Shown: positions 1 to 9,782 of the stretch, in pieces
Layout: the number at the start of each line of letters is the position of its first letter
Position numbering within the stretch: the stretch's first letter is position 1
From: CAMPJU01 sp036675265
GTDB lineage: Bacteria; Pseudomonadota; Gammaproteobacteria; Xanthomonadales; Xanthomonadaceae
Direction of reading: 5' to 3'
DNA: 64,000 bases
NCBI GenBank assembly: GCA_036675265.1
Contig: JAKFFJ010000076.1
Coordinates: forward strand, 62,001 to 126,000
Translations under genes and position numbers: made by a program
The notes under the pieces: model-generated
What the model was told of the DNA's origin: nothing
Database searches by the model: none
What the model saw: only the letters and a program-made list of their open reading frames with translations

Positions 1-437
1 ACCTGCAGGCGTTCGGCCACGGCGGGGTCAAGGCGCACGGCATCGGCGAGGACGCGCTGATGCTGCTCAGTCGCCTGTACTGGTACACGGTCGAGTTCGG
101 GCTGATCCGCCAGCCGGATGGCTTGCGCATCTATGGCAGCGGCATCGTGTCGAGCAAGGGCGAGTCGATCCATTGCCTGGAAAGTGATGCGCCGAACCGG
201 CTCGGGTTCGACCTGGAGCGCATCATGCGCACGCGGTACCGGATCGACACCTACCAGAAGACGTATTTCGTGATCGACAGCTTCGAGCAGCTGATGGCCG
301 CGACGGAGCCGGACTTCGCGCCGATCTACGAGCGGCTGGCGAAGGAGGCGTCGGTTCCCGCGGGCACGGTGCTCGAGGGAGACACCGTCCTGCATCGCGG
401 CACCGGCGAAGGCTGGGCGAAGGACGCCGACTTCTAG
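1..437 (+). CDS. phhA: phenylalanine-4-hydroxylase, C-terminal part (cut by window edge)
   Basis: Converts phenylalanine to tyrosine using tetrahydrobiopterin and non-haem iron. The reading frame is open from base 3 with no start codon needed, so the gene begins outside the window; about 144 codons are visible. The segment YWYTVEFGLI is the family hallmark, and its Glu is the third iron ligand of aromatic amino acid hydroxylases; the two His ligands would lie upstream. The later stretch with GSGIVSSKGE and the Y-x-I-D-x-x-Q region match the end of the bacterial catalytic domain. The protein ends normally, without the tetramerisation tail of animal enzymes. Identification is firm; only the 5' end is missing. 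Confidence 0.93.
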   Translation, partial: LQAFGHGGVKAHGIGEDALMLLSRLYWYTVEFGLIRQPDGLRIYGSGIVSSKGESIHCLESDAPNRLGFDLERIMRTRYRIDTYQKTYFVIDSFEQLMAATEPDFAPIYERLAKEASVPAGTVLEGDTVLHRGTGEGWAKDADF

Positions 438-471
438 CGCCGGTCATCTTCGCGGCGGCGGGAAGCAATCG

Positions 472-502
472 AAAAAGGAAACGGGCCGCAGTTGCGGCCC
501 GT
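472..502 (-). terminator. Rho-independent terminator of the leftward glycine-zipper gene
   Basis: A 10-bp perfect stem (481-490 with 493-502) reads leftward into a T-rich tract (the A run at 472-476 on the + strand). It lies between the convergent ends of phhA and the glycine-zipper gene and could serve both, but the T tract favours the minus-strand transcript. Confidence 0.7.
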
Positions 503-533
503 TCCTGTCTGGTGGCGCGTTGGAGCTGGAGAC

Positions 534-995
534 TCAGCGGCCGTCGCGGTCCGCGTCGCCCGGCAGCGCGCGCTCGATGTGGTGCCAGCCGTCCTTGACC
601 GCACCCTTCGCCTCGTTCCATTCCAGGCGCGAGTCGTTGCGGGTGCTGGTCCAGTTGCGCTCCAGCTGCGGCTCGACGTCCTCGAAGCGCTGGCCGCGGT
701 ACTGGCCGTAGGTGTCGTAGCCGTACTTGTACGCCGGCTCGTAGTCGTTCCACTCGCGGCCGCTCTTGTAGTACGGGCGATCGCGATAGGTGTTCTTGAA
801 GTGGTCCTCGTAGTCCGTCGGGTTGACGGCCTCGGCGATCGAGTCGCCGGCCTTCGCGCCGACCACGCCACCGGCCACCGCACCGACGACGGTGCCCACC
901 GGGCCCACGGCCGAACCAACCGCCGCACCGGTCACCGCACCGGCTACCGCGCCCGTGCCTGCGCCGAGGTTATGGTCTTTCTTGACGTCGCTCAT
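534..995 (-). CDS. glycine-zipper protein, paralogue of the gene at 19196-19663
   Basis: Protein of 153 aa with no assigned function. Residues about 10-55 are a Gly/Ala-rich glycine-zipper stretch (repeated GxxxG-like spacing, e.g. GAVAGAVTGAAVGSAVG), typical of helices that pack in membranes. The rest is soluble, acidic and rich in Tyr and Trp, with the segment YYKSGREWNDYEPAYKYGYD. A good Shine-Dalgarno AGGAG precedes the ATG. The same architecture, from the opening KDHxxGAG to the WxDYxPAYxYG motif, recurs in a second gene of this window, so this is a small paralogous family. No signal peptide is seen. A stress-induced or envelope role is only a guess. Confidence 0.8.
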   Translation of the reverse strand: MSDVKKDHNLGAGTGAVAGAVTGAAVGSAVGPVGTVVGAVAGGVVGAKAGDSIAEAVNPTDYEDHFKNTYRDRPYYKSGREWNDYEPAYKYGYDTYGQYRGQRFEDVEPQLERNWTSTRNDSRLEWNEAKGAVKDGWHHIERALPGDADRDGR

Positions 996-1110
996 TGTCT
1001 GCTCCTGGAGTGCTGGGGAAGGCCCGGCACGCTTGTGTGCCGAGGTGCCCCAACATGCGCGCCGGGCGGTTGAGCCGCGGTGAAAATCGGCGCAAGGCCG
1101 GGGCGTGCAT

Positions 1111-2856
1111 TCAGGTTGCGGTGAGCAGGCGGTTGGCCAGGCCCGAGACGCGTTGCACGCGGCGACCCAGCGTCTCCCGGAGGATGGCTTCGTTCGCGCA
1201 CAGGTGCAGTTCGCGCCGCGCGCGGGTCAGCGCGGTGTAAAGCAGTTCCCGCGAGAGCACCCGGTTCGCGTGTCGCGGCAGCAGCAGCCACACGGCGTCG
1301 AACTCGGAGCCCTGTGCCTTGTGGACGGTCATCGCGAAGGCACTTTCGTGGGCGGGCAACGCGGCGGGGTGGAACGCGCGCACCTCGCCGGTGCCTTGCC
1401 CGGGGAACCACGCCAGCATCGCGCCGCCGTCGTCGCGCAGGCAGACGCCGATGTCCCCGTTGAACAGGCGGTGGCGGTAGCTGTTCTCGGTGACGAGCAG
1501 CAGGCGCCCCTGGAAATACGCGTCGCGATGGCCACCGCCCAGGGCATCCTCGATCCGGGCATTGAGCACCTGTGTTCCCTGTGGTCCCGTGCGCAGCGCC
1601 GCGAGCAGCCTCACCTGTCCCGCCAGGGCGAGCGCCTCGGCGGGCGAGGGTGCGGCGGCGAGCGTCCGCCAGTGCGCGAGCAACGGCCGACCCGCCACGG
1701 CCCCTAGGGGATCGTCCAGGTCCTCGTGGAACTGCACGCCGGCGCCCGGGTGGTCGCGCAGCGCCGCCAGCATGGTGTCCGCGTCGCCATCGCGCACGGC
1801 AGCCGCGAGCGGCCCGGGTTCGAAGCCCTCCGCCTGGCGGTAGCCACGCTGCAGGTGGACGCGATGACCCGCGAGCGGACCGCCATCGGCTGCCGCGACG
1901 ATGCCCGACAGCACGTCCCCGGCTTCCACCGACGGCAACTGGTCCGGATCGCCCAGCAACAGCAGGCGCGCCCCATCGGCGACGGCCTCGACGAGCTTGC
2001 ACATCATCGGCAGGTCGACCATCGACGCTTCGTCGACCACGACGACATCGAACGGCAGCGGATTGGCGGCGTCGTGGCGGAAGCGCGGGCTGTCGGGGAT
2101 CGTGCCGAGCAGCCGGTGCAACGTGCTGGCCTCGCGCGGCAGCGCCTCGAGGAGCGTCGGGTCGACACCCGCATCGTGCAGCCGCGCAACCACCGCGCGC
2201 ACGCTCTGCGCCATGCGGTCGGCCGCGCGTCCGGTGGGCGCCGCCATCGCGATGCGTGGCGTCGCCGCGTCCGCGTCGCGCGCCTGCGCCAGCAGCAGCA
2301 ACAACAGGCGGGTGATCGTGGTGGTCTTGCCGGTGCCCGGGCCGCCGGTCACCAGCAGCAACGCGCGCCGCAGCGCGAGTCGCGCGGCCTCGGCCTGGCG
2401 GTCCTCGTCACCGGCCCCCGGGAACAACTGGTCGAACAAGGCACCCGGCGTGCCTGCGTCGGCCAGCGCCGGTGCCTGCGCGGCCAGCGTCCGCAGCCGC
2501 GTCGCGAGCCGGTGCTCGTATTCGCGATACCGGCGCAGGTAGAGCAGGCCGTTGTCGAACGCGAGCGGTGCCTGGCCGGTTGTCCCGCTGTCGAGCGCGC
2601 GCGCCACCCAGGCCGAGGACGCCAGCGCCGCCTCCCACTCGGCAGGCGCCGGCCAGGGCAGCATGGCGTCGAGCAGCCGTTCGGGGCGCGCCGGGTCGAA
2701 GCCTGCATGGCCCTGCGACACCGCCAGCGACGCCAGCGCCGCGCCGGCCTGCACCAGGTCGGGCGTGTCCGCATCCAGGCGACGCAGGGTCGCGGCCAGC
2801 GCCTGGTCGAGCGGCCGCAGGTGGCCGGCTTGCAACAGGGCGTCGAACAGGCTCAT
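1111..2856 (-). CDS. recD: RecBCD subunit RecD, 5'-3' helicase
   Basis: Helicase subunit of the RecBCD nuclease, which unwinds double-strand ends for recombination and degrades foreign linear DNA. The 581-aa product has an N-terminal RecD domain, Walker A GGPGTGKTT near residue 171, the superfamily-1 motif VVVVDEASMVDL, and the C-terminal UvrD-like motif VHKAQGSEFD followed by YTALTRAR. The ATG at 2856 overlaps the recB stop by four bases (ATGA), so translation is coupled. It is the last gene of recC-recB-recD. Length is normal for the family (about 600 aa). Confidence 0.95.
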   Translation of the reverse strand: MSLFDALLQAGHLRPLDQALAATLRRLDADTPDLVQAGAALASLAVSQGHAGFDPARPERLLDAMLPWPAPAEWEAALASSAWVARALDSGTTGQAPLAFDNGLLYLRRYREYEHRLATRLRTLAAQAPALADAGTPGALFDQLFPGAGDEDRQAEAARLALRRALLLVTGGPGTGKTTTITRLLLLLLAQARDADAATPRIAMAAPTGRAADRMAQSVRAVVARLHDAGVDPTLLEALPREASTLHRLLGTIPDSPRFRHDAANPLPFDVVVVDEASMVDLPMMCKLVEAVADGARLLLLGDPDQLPSVEAGDVLSGIVAAADGGPLAGHRVHLQRGYRQAEGFEPGPLAAAVRDGDADTMLAALRDHPGAGVQFHEDLDDPLGAVAGRPLLAHWRTLAAAPSPAEALALAGQVRLLAALRTGPQGTQVLNARIEDALGGGHRDAYFQGRLLLVTENSYRHRLFNGDIGVCLRDDGGAMLAWFPGQGTGEVRAFHPAALPAHESAFAMTVHKAQGSEFDAVWLLLPRHANRVLSRELLYTALTRARRELHLCANEAILRETLGRRVQRVSGLANRLLTAT

Positions 2857-5800
2857 GCGACGCCGCCCGAGAACAGCCCGTCGAGCGCATGCACGAGTGC
2901 GGGATCGAAGCGGTCCGCATGCACGCCGCCGCCAGCCGCCAACCCGCGACAGAACAGGTACCGCACGCCGCCGAAGTCGCGCGCGTAGTCGTAGCGCGCG
3001 CCCATCCGGAACCGCAGCCAACGATGGAGTGCCAATGTGTAGACCAGCGCCTGCAGGTCGTATCCGCTGTGCCCCATGGCGGCTTCCAGTGCCGGCGGAT
3101 CGTAGCCGGGCAAACGGTTGGACTTGTAGTCCAGCAAATACCAGCGGCCGCCGGCGGTGTAGGTGAGGTCGATCTTGCCGGTCATCAGGCCTTCGAGCGT
3201 GCGCCGCGGGCCGAAGCCGTCGCGATCGCGCAACACGCCATGCCGGTGCAGCAACGCCATGAGGGTTTCGACGCTGGTGGGCTGCAGCGCGAAGTGGAAC
3301 TCCATCTCGGCGCGGCGCGCGTCGCCCGGCAGGTCGCACAGCCGGATCCCTTCGGGCAACGCGGCCACCAGGCCATGGCCCACCAGCGGCAACAGCGCCT
3401 GGACGCCGTCCTGCAGGTCGCGATCGCCATACCCTCCGCGGCGGAGCGCTGCCACCAGGGCCCGGTCCTCGTCCGCCGGCGCGGGCCCGCCCTCCCACGT
3501 GCGCCACGCCGCGAAGTCGACATGCTCGAATGCGTCGTGCAGCACGTCGCCGAAGCGTGCCCCGGCGAAACGCGGATCGAACGACGTTCCGGTCGAGGCT
3601 GCGACGTCGGGCCCGGACGGCTCGTCGGCCGCGCCCGACTCGCTGCCGGTCGCATCGGCGCGCACCGTCTGGCGCTCGCCGCCGCCGGCCTTCATCAACT
3701 GCGTGAAGCTGTGCACCCACCAGTCACGCGACAGCACCCGCGTCGCGGTTCGCGCCGCGTCGATCGGTGCGTCGTCCGGCGGGGGCAGTCGCGCGGGCCG
3801 CGCGGGGACCGGTCCGTCGACCACGGCAATGTCGGCGCAGGCGGCGAGCCCGTCACCGTCGAGCATCGCGGCGAGCGGCGCCTTCTTCGCGTTGTAGAAC
3901 GGGCCCGTGGCAAGCCACAACGCGTGCCGCGCCCGCGTCAGGCCGACGTACAGCAGGCGGGCGTCCTCGGCACGCTGCTCGCGCTTCCATGCATCGCAGG
4001 CGTCCTTCCAGGCCTGCGATGCCTTGTCGACCTTCCAGTGCAGCACGCGGCGGACGCCATCGTGGACGACGCAATGGCGGTCCGGCGACGCATCGCGTCC
4101 CCCGATCCCCGCGAACGGCAGGAACACCAGCGGATACTCCAGGCCCTTGCTCTTGTGCAGGGTCACGACCTGGACGCGCGCCGCGTCGGACTCCAGGCGC
4201 AGCAGTTGCGCTTCGTCGTTGGCGTCGGCATCGGCGATCGCGGAACGCAGCCAGTCCACCTGCGCGTGGAGGCCTGGCGCGTGCGCCTGGGCTTCCTGCA
4301 GTCGTTCGGCGAGCTGCAGGTAGTTGGTCAGTCGCCGCTCGCCGTCGGCAAGCCCGAGCAAGCGCTCGGCAGCCGTCGCGCACAGGTCCGACACGAGGGG
4401 CAAGGGGCCACTGCGCTGCCACCGTTCGCGCCGCAGCTGGGCATCGCGCTGGTGGCCGGCATGCACCGTGGCGTCGTCGTCCAGCGTGGCGATCGTCGCC
4501 GCGTCGACGCCCAGCAGCACCGTTGCCAGCGCGGTCCGCAGCCGGCCGTCGTCGGCGGGCTGCAGCAGCGACTCCAGCAGCGCCAGCAGTTCCAGCGCCT
4601 GGTCCGTCGCGAACAGGCTCTGCCTGCCGGCGGCGACCGCGGGGATGCCCGCGGCGCCCAGCGCGTGCTGGACCAGGGTGGCCTCGCGGTGGGTCCGCAC
4701 GAGGACCGCGATGTCGCCCGGCACCACGGGCCGGCCATCGACCCGCGCATGCGCATCGCGCAGGACCGAATGGATGGCATCCACGCACGCGCGGACCGCG
4801 GCGGCGCGGGAGCCATCGGCGGTGAAGGTCGCGGCGTCCGCGGGCACCAGTTGCCGCACGGTCAATCCCGGCGCTGGTCCCCCGTCGCGCACGAACGTGT
4901 CGTCGGCCCGGTCGCCCGCCACCACCGGCAGGAACCGGATCCTGGGATCCACGAACGGCACGCCTTCGCCCGCCGATGCGTTGTCGTAAAGACACTCGAT
5001 CGCACGGAGCACCGCAGGGCGCGAACGGAAATTGCGGGCGAGTGCCGGCGCGCGTTCGGTCGCGTGGTGGTCCGCCGCCGCGAGGTAGGTCTGCAGGTCG
5101 CCGCCGCGGAATCCGTAGATCGCCTGCTTGGGATCGCCGATCAGGAACAGCGCGGGCGGATGTCCGCCGTGCGGGCGGCCGAAGACGCCGGCGAAGATCG
5201 CCCATTGGCGCGGATCGGTGTCCTGGAATTCGTCGACCAGCGCGACGCGGTACTGCTCGCGCAACGCCGCGACCAGCGCCTGCGCGCCCGGGCCCTCGAG
5301 GGCGTCGGCGACGCCGTCGATCATGTCGTCGTAGCCCTGCAGCCGGCGCGCCCGCTTCGCCTCGGCCATGCGCGACTGGGCGTCGCTGCGCAGCACATGC
5401 AGCAGCACGACCGCATGCGCATCCCGCCAGGCCTGGTAGCGCGCCCGCTGTGACAGGAATGCTTCGACCGCCAGGCACAGTGGCGACCCGGGGGTCTGCC
5501 CCTTGCAGCGCACGCTGGTCTTCTCGACCAGCTTCGCGGTCGTCAGCCGGTCGATGTGGGCGTCGAGTGGTGCGTGCGGGTCGCCTGCGGTGGCCCAACG
5601 TTCCAGGCCCTGCCAGCACGACGCGACCCAGTCGGGCTTGTAGGTGCCGTTGTGGAGGACCCTGGTCGCGATGGCGGCTTCCAGGTCCTCGCGCAACCGG
5701 CCGCCGTGCGCGGCGAACGCGGCACACAGCGCACGGGCAGCCGCTTCCAGCGCCGGGCCGGGATCGTCGCCGGGGGGCGCGGGGGCCGGCAGCAGCGGAT

Positions 5801-6413
5801 CGCGCGAAAGCAGCGTGCGCAGGTCGCTGGCGAGCAGGGCCGGGCTGCTCCAAAGCGACACCAGGGCCCGTGCGTCGTTTTCGTCCAGCGAGTGCGCGCG
5901 CCAGAGGTCCGCGGCGAGCTCGTCGCGCAATGCCGCGTCGTTGGTGACGACCGTCGGTGCATCGAGCGCCTGTCCGCACGCCAGTGCGTGGTCCCTCAGC
6001 ACGCGCGCGCAGAAGCCATGGATCGTGAAGATCGCGGCCAGGTCGGTCTCCAGCGCCGCCTCCCGCAAACGCCGGGCGAGTTGCTCGCGCGTTTCCGCGC
6101 CCGCGGCGAGGTGGCGCTCGACGATCGCGCGACTGACGCCGGCCTGCGCATCGGCCGGGTCCAGCGTCGCATCGGCGGCCAGCCGCGCCGCCAGCCCGAG
6201 GCGTTCGCGGATGCGGCTGCGCAGTTCCTGGGTCGCGGCTTCGGTGTAGGTCACTGCCAGTACCTGGCCGATGCGCAGCCCCCGTTCCACGACCAGCCGG
6301 GTCGCCAGGGTCGCCAGGGTGAAGGTCTTGCCGGTGCCGGCGCTGGCCTCGACGAGGCGCACGCCATCAAGCGGCAACGCCAGCCAGGCATCGGGCGCGG
6401 CCGGCGCGTTCAA
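2853..6413 (-). CDS. recB: RecBCD subunit RecB, 3'-5' helicase and nuclease
   Basis: Helicase-nuclease subunit of RecBCD, 1186 aa, close to the usual 1180. Walker A is EASAGTGKTFT near residue 22; the UvrD-type motifs DEFQDTDPRQW and NFRSRPAV follow, then HKSKGLEYP. The C-terminal nuclease carries the metal-binding pattern GKIDLTY...YLLDYKSN. The frame stays open far upstream because of high GC, but homology begins at NAPAAPDAW, preceded by TTG at 6413. That TTG overlaps the recC stop as TTGA, matching the ATGA overlap at the other end, so I take it as the start. Confidence 0.94.
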   Translation of the reverse strand: MNAPAAPDAWLALPLDGVRLVEASAGTGKTFTLATLATRLVVERGLRIGQVLAVTYTEAATQELRSRIRERLGLAARLAADATLDPADAQAGVSRAIVERHLAAGAETREQLARRLREAALETDLAAIFTIHGFCARVLRDHALACGQALDAPTVVTNDAALRDELAADLWRAHSLDENDARALVSLWSSPALLASDLRTLLSRDPLLPAPAPPGDDPGPALEAAARALCAAFAAHGGRLREDLEAAIATRVLHNGTYKPDWVASCWQGLERWATAGDPHAPLDAHIDRLTTAKLVEKTSVRCKGQTPGSPLCLAVEAFLSQRARYQAWRDAHAVVLLHVLRSDAQSRMAEAKRARRLQGYDDMIDGVADALEGPGAQALVAALREQYRVALVDEFQDTDPRQWAIFAGVFGRPHGGHPPALFLIGDPKQAIYGFRGGDLQTYLAAADHHATERAPALARNFRSRPAVLRAIECLYDNASAGEGVPFVDPRIRFLPVVAGDRADDTFVRDGGPAPGLTVRQLVPADAATFTADGSRAAAVRACVDAIHSVLRDAHARVDGRPVVPGDIAVLVRTHREATLVQHALGAAGIPAVAAGRQSLFATDQALELLALLESLLQPADDGRLRTALATVLLGVDAATIATLDDDATVHAGHQRDAQLRRERWQRSGPLPLVSDLCATAAERLLGLADGERRLTNYLQLAERLQEAQAHAPGLHAQVDWLRSAIADADANDEAQLLRLESDAARVQVVTLHKSKGLEYPLVFLPFAGIGGRDASPDRHCVVHDGVRRVLHWKVDKASQAWKDACDAWKREQRAEDARLLYVGLTRARHALWLATGPFYNAKKAPLAAMLDGDGLAACADIAVVDGPVPARPARLPPPDDAPIDAARTATRVLSRDWWVHSFTQLMKAGGGERQTVRADATGSESGAADEPSGPDVAASTGTSFDPRFAGARFGDVLHDAFEHVDFAAWRTWEGGPAPADEDRALVAALRRGGYGDRDLQDGVQALLPLVGHGLVAALPEGIRLCDLPGDARRAEMEFHFALQPTSVETLMALLHRHGVLRDRDGFGPRRTLEGLMTGKIDLTYTAGGRWYLLDYKSNRLPGYDPPALEAAMGHSGYDLQALVYTLALHRWLRFRMGARYDYARDFGGVRYLFCRGLAAGGGVHADRFDPALVHALDGLFSGGVA

Positions 6414-9400
6414 GCCGGCGCCCCCTGCAGCACGGGCGTCAGGATCGACGCGTTGGCTTCGACGAAGCTGGCGAACAGCGCGTCGTCGTCGAAGGGATCG
6501 CGACCGCGCAACGCCAGCCGGTACTTGAACGCCTGGCCTTCGCCCCAGCGACCCTGGGCCGGGTCCCCGCGCCATCGCTTGCAGGCGGCGTCGCGCCCGC
6601 GCTCCGGCGTCGATGCGTCGTGGAACGCCCATCCGGTGTACGGGCCCCACGGCAACGGTTCCGCGAGGCCACGTGCGCGCAGTCGCAGCAACCCGGACAA
6701 CGCGGCATGCGCCTGCCCGGTCGGCAACGCCGCGCGTTCGTGCACCGCCGGGCCGGCGCCGCTGTCGTGGAACTGCGCCAGGCTGCAGGAGGCCCCGGCT
6801 GCGTTGGCCAGCAGCCAGTGCAGGCCGTCGCGGACCATGGCGGGGCCGCTCGGCTCGCCAACGCGGATGCGCGCGAGCGCACCATCGAACACACCCGGCA
6901 GGCGACCCTGGATCCGGACGCCATCGAGCTCGAAATCGATCGCGAGCGTCGTTTCGGTCCTGTCGCCGCGCCAGCGATCGAACAGCCCGGCGTAGACCTC
7001 CGCGTCGCCGACCATGCCGGCGAGCTGCGCAGTGGGCAGCGGTCCGGAGGCCAATTCCCCCCTGGCCCGCAGGGCCGACGCCAGCAGCGTGGTGTCGCCG
7101 GCTTGCACGGCCTCGAGCGCCGCCTGTTGCACGCGGTGCCTGTCCAGTCCGCCGCCGGGCACCAGCAGCGGCTCGACGTCGTCCAGCCATTCCGGCGTCT
7201 CGGGCAGGCGCATGCCCAGGCGGTGCTGCAGGAAGCCGCCCACGGGATCGAGCAGGAAGCGTTGCAGGCTCGTGACCGTGAGCACGTCGGCGTCGGCGGT
7301 CGCCGGCAACGGGGCGGAGACCCAGCGCGGAAGGGCCGCGCGCGCGCCATCGCGACGACCCGCCGCGGGATGCCACTGGTCCTGGTAGCTGAATCGCCTT
7401 GGTTCGTCCGCACCCCCGAACGCCGCCGGCGCGAAGGGTTGCAACGGTTGCCGCACCACCAGCGCCTCGCGCGCGTCGGCGGGACCGGCATGCAGCGCCG
7501 CCGCGGCGTCCAGCAGTTCCGCCACCAGCACGGACGGTTCGCGCACGCTGCCGTCGCGCGCATCCGCGCCGAGATAGCTCGCGTAGAACACCTCGCCGGC
7601 GGCGGCGAACAGCTGCAGGAACAGGAAACGGTCGTCCTCGCGCAGGGACCGGTCGCCGGCCCGCCGCCGCGACGTCCCCAGGTCCGCCGCCAGCCGATTG
7701 AGGCCCGACGCGGGATCGCGCCGCGGGTAGTCGCCATCGTTGAGCCCGAGCACGCAGATGACTCGGAACGGCAGCAGCCGCATCGGCACCATGCGGCCGA
7801 AGCTGACGCCGCCCGTGAGCAATGGCGCGCGCGTGTCCGATTCGCCCAGCAGCTGCGCGAAGTGCGCGCGCACCACTTCGGGCGGGACGCGCGCGTCGAC
7901 CCCGGCCTGCGCGGCGGACTCGGCAAACGCGTCCACGAGCTCGCGCAACCGCGCCAGTGTCCGGGCCGCGGCAGGGTCGGCGGGCGCCTGCGGCAGCAGC
8001 GCTTCGAGCAACGCGAACAGCCGATCGCGCCATTGCGCGGGAGAGGCCGGCTCGCCCAGCAACCGCGCGTTCCGCTCGAGCACCTGCACCAGCCGCAGCA
8101 GGGTGCCCAGTGCCTCCACGTGCCCACCCTCCAGGTCGGGCCATGGCGCGAGCAGCCGCCCGTCCGCCATCGACATCAGGGCCCCGTCGCCGCTGGCATG
8201 GCCGAGCAGCAGGCGGTCCAGCGCGAAGCGCCAGGTGAAGGCGTCGTCGGCGGGCGCGCCATGACGCGCGCGATGATTCGCATCCAGGCCCCAGCGCGCG
8301 CCGGCGGCGTGCAGCCAGTCGTGCAGCCGTTCCAGCGCGGCCGCGTCCAGGCCCGCCGCGTCGGCGATCGGCGCGCAGGACAGCAGGTCGAGCGTCTCCC
8401 GCAGCCCGAAGCGCGACAACGGCAGGCCGAGCAGGCGCAGGAACGCCTCCGCGAGCGGATCGCCCGCCAGCGTGCTGGCGTCGGCCAGCGCGTGGGGGAT
8501 GAAATCGGGGCGGCCCGCGCGTCCGCCGAACACCGCCTCGATGTGCGGCACGTAGGGATCGATGTCCGGTGCCAGCACCGCGATCTCGCGCGGCTGCAAC
8601 GGCGGATCGAAGCGATCGTCCTCCAACAGCCCGCGCAACTGGTCGTGCAACACCTGCACCTCGCGCAGGGGCGTGTGGCAGGCATGGACCTGCAGGCTGG
8701 GATCAGCGCGGTCCACGGCGTCGCGCCACGCCGTCGGCGCGCGCCGGTGCAGCAGGTCCCGCTGCAATCGCCGCAACAGCGTGTCGTCGGCCGGCGCATC
8801 GCCGGCGCGTTCCTCCGGGTCGTCGAACGCATCGACCTCGCCGGTGGGATGCACGACTTCGTGCGCGCCCAGCACCGCCATGAAGTCGCGCCCCGCTGCG
8901 CCCCACGCCTCGAGCAACGGGTTGTCGGTCGCCGCGAAGGCGTCCGCGTCTCCGCCACGCCGCTGCTCGGCCCGTGTCCGCAGGTCGCCCCAGTTCTGGC
9001 GGGCGGGCGTGGGGAGGTAGAAATGCAGGATGCCCACGCGCGCCTGCGTGGCGATGACACGCAGGACGTCGGGCGAGACATTGAGCGTGGCGAACGCGAA
9101 CAGCCGCGAGGGCAGCCCCGACGGCGGCCCCGCGGCGCGCCCGCGCTCCTCCACCCCGCCATGCGCGCCCAGGTAGGCGTCGATGCGCCGTGCGCGGTGC
9201 GCCCGGCCCGCGGCGACCTTGCGCCAGAGCGCCGCCTGCGCGTCCCGGGGATCCTCGCCGCGTTCCCAGCCCAGCAGCCAGTCGCGGCGCCAGGCCTGGT
9301 ACTTCTCGAACGCGGCGGCCAGCTCGCCGGCCAGCGACCAGGGCTTGAGCGGGTCGCCGTCGGCCAGGTACCCGCGCAGGGAGGCCAGCGCGGGATCGCG

Positions 9401-9739
9401 CAGGGCCTCGGGATCGACGAGGACGGCATACAGGCGCCAACGCATCGCCTCGACGTCGAGTTCCTCGCCGGCTCCCGGGACGTTGGCGTCCAGCGCACGC
9501 CGCACGAACTCACCGGGCGTCAGGAACTCGAGGTTGGCGGCGATGCCGTGCGCCTGCGCCAGGCACGCCTGCAGCCAGCGCCGCATCGCCGCCTGCGGGA
9601 TGAGGATGGTGTCGGGCACGAGCAGCGCCTGGCCCGGCGCCGGATGCCGCAAGGCCTCCGCCAGCAACCCGGCCAGCACTTCGAGGCTGTTGGACTGGTA
9701 GAGGCGGAAATCCGGTGGCGAGCCATGCACGGGAACCAT
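6410..9739 (-). CDS. recC: RecBCD subunit RecC
   Basis: Recognition subunit of RecBCD (1109 aa): its inactivated helicase and nuclease folds hold the enzyme on DNA and read Chi. The N-terminus FRLYQSNSLEVLAGLLAEAL and the internal VICVLGLNDGDYPR are family hallmarks. ATG at 9739 is the only reasonable start; the longer open frame upstream has no homology. First gene of recC-recB-recD, about 40 bp downstream of pdxJ on the same strand, so it may share that transcript. Chi sequences of Xanthomonadaceae are not known to me, so none is marked. Confidence 0.93.
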   Translation of the reverse strand: MVPVHGSPPDFRLYQSNSLEVLAGLLAEALRHPAPGQALLVPDTILIPQAAMRRWLQACLAQAHGIAANLEFLTPGEFVRRALDANVPGAGEELDVEAMRWRLYAVLVDPEALRDPALASLRGYLADGDPLKPWSLAGELAAAFEKYQAWRRDWLLGWERGEDPRDAQAALWRKVAAGRAHRARRIDAYLGAHGGVEERGRAAGPPSGLPSRLFAFATLNVSPDVLRVIATQARVGILHFYLPTPARQNWGDLRTRAEQRRGGDADAFAATDNPLLEAWGAAGRDFMAVLGAHEVVHPTGEVDAFDDPEERAGDAPADDTLLRRLQRDLLHRRAPTAWRDAVDRADPSLQVHACHTPLREVQVLHDQLRGLLEDDRFDPPLQPREIAVLAPDIDPYVPHIEAVFGGRAGRPDFIPHALADASTLAGDPLAEAFLRLLGLPLSRFGLRETLDLLSCAPIADAAGLDAAALERLHDWLHAAGARWGLDANHRARHGAPADDAFTWRFALDRLLLGHASGDGALMSMADGRLLAPWPDLEGGHVEALGTLLRLVQVLERNARLLGEPASPAQWRDRLFALLEALLPQAPADPAAARTLARLRELVDAFAESAAQAGVDARVPPEVVRAHFAQLLGESDTRAPLLTGGVSFGRMVPMRLLPFRVICVLGLNDGDYPRRDPASGLNRLAADLGTSRRRAGDRSLREDDRFLFLQLFAAAGEVFYASYLGADARDGSVREPSVLVAELLDAAAALHAGPADAREALVVRQPLQPFAPAAFGGADEPRRFSYQDQWHPAAGRRDGARAALPRWVSAPLPATADADVLTVTSLQRFLLDPVGGFLQHRLGMRLPETPEWLDDVEPLLVPGGGLDRHRVQQAALEAVQAGDTTLLASALRARGELASGPLPTAQLAGMVGDAEVYAGLFDRWRGDRTETTLAIDFELDGVRIQGRLPGVFDGALARIRVGEPSGPAMVRDGLHWLLANAAGASCSLAQFHDSGAGPAVHERAALPTGQAHAALSGLLRLRARGLAEPLPWGPYTGWAFHDASTPERGRDAACKRWRGDPAQGRWGEGQAFKYRLALRGRDPFDDDALFASFVEANASILTPVLQGAPA

Positions 9740-9782
9740 CGACGCCAGTGTGCCGCAGCGCCGTCCCACCGGGTGAGACCTG

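Noticed and set aside
2472..5453. 993-codon plus-strand frame opposite recB/recD
   Set aside because: Arg/Ala/Gly-rich low-complexity product antisense to well-conserved helicase genes, with no domain; a shadow of high GC.
6414..8144. Very long open frame upstream of recB
   Set aside because: It runs across recC in another frame. In DNA this GC-rich, antisense and off-frame reading stays open by chance; homology begins only at the TTG at 6413.
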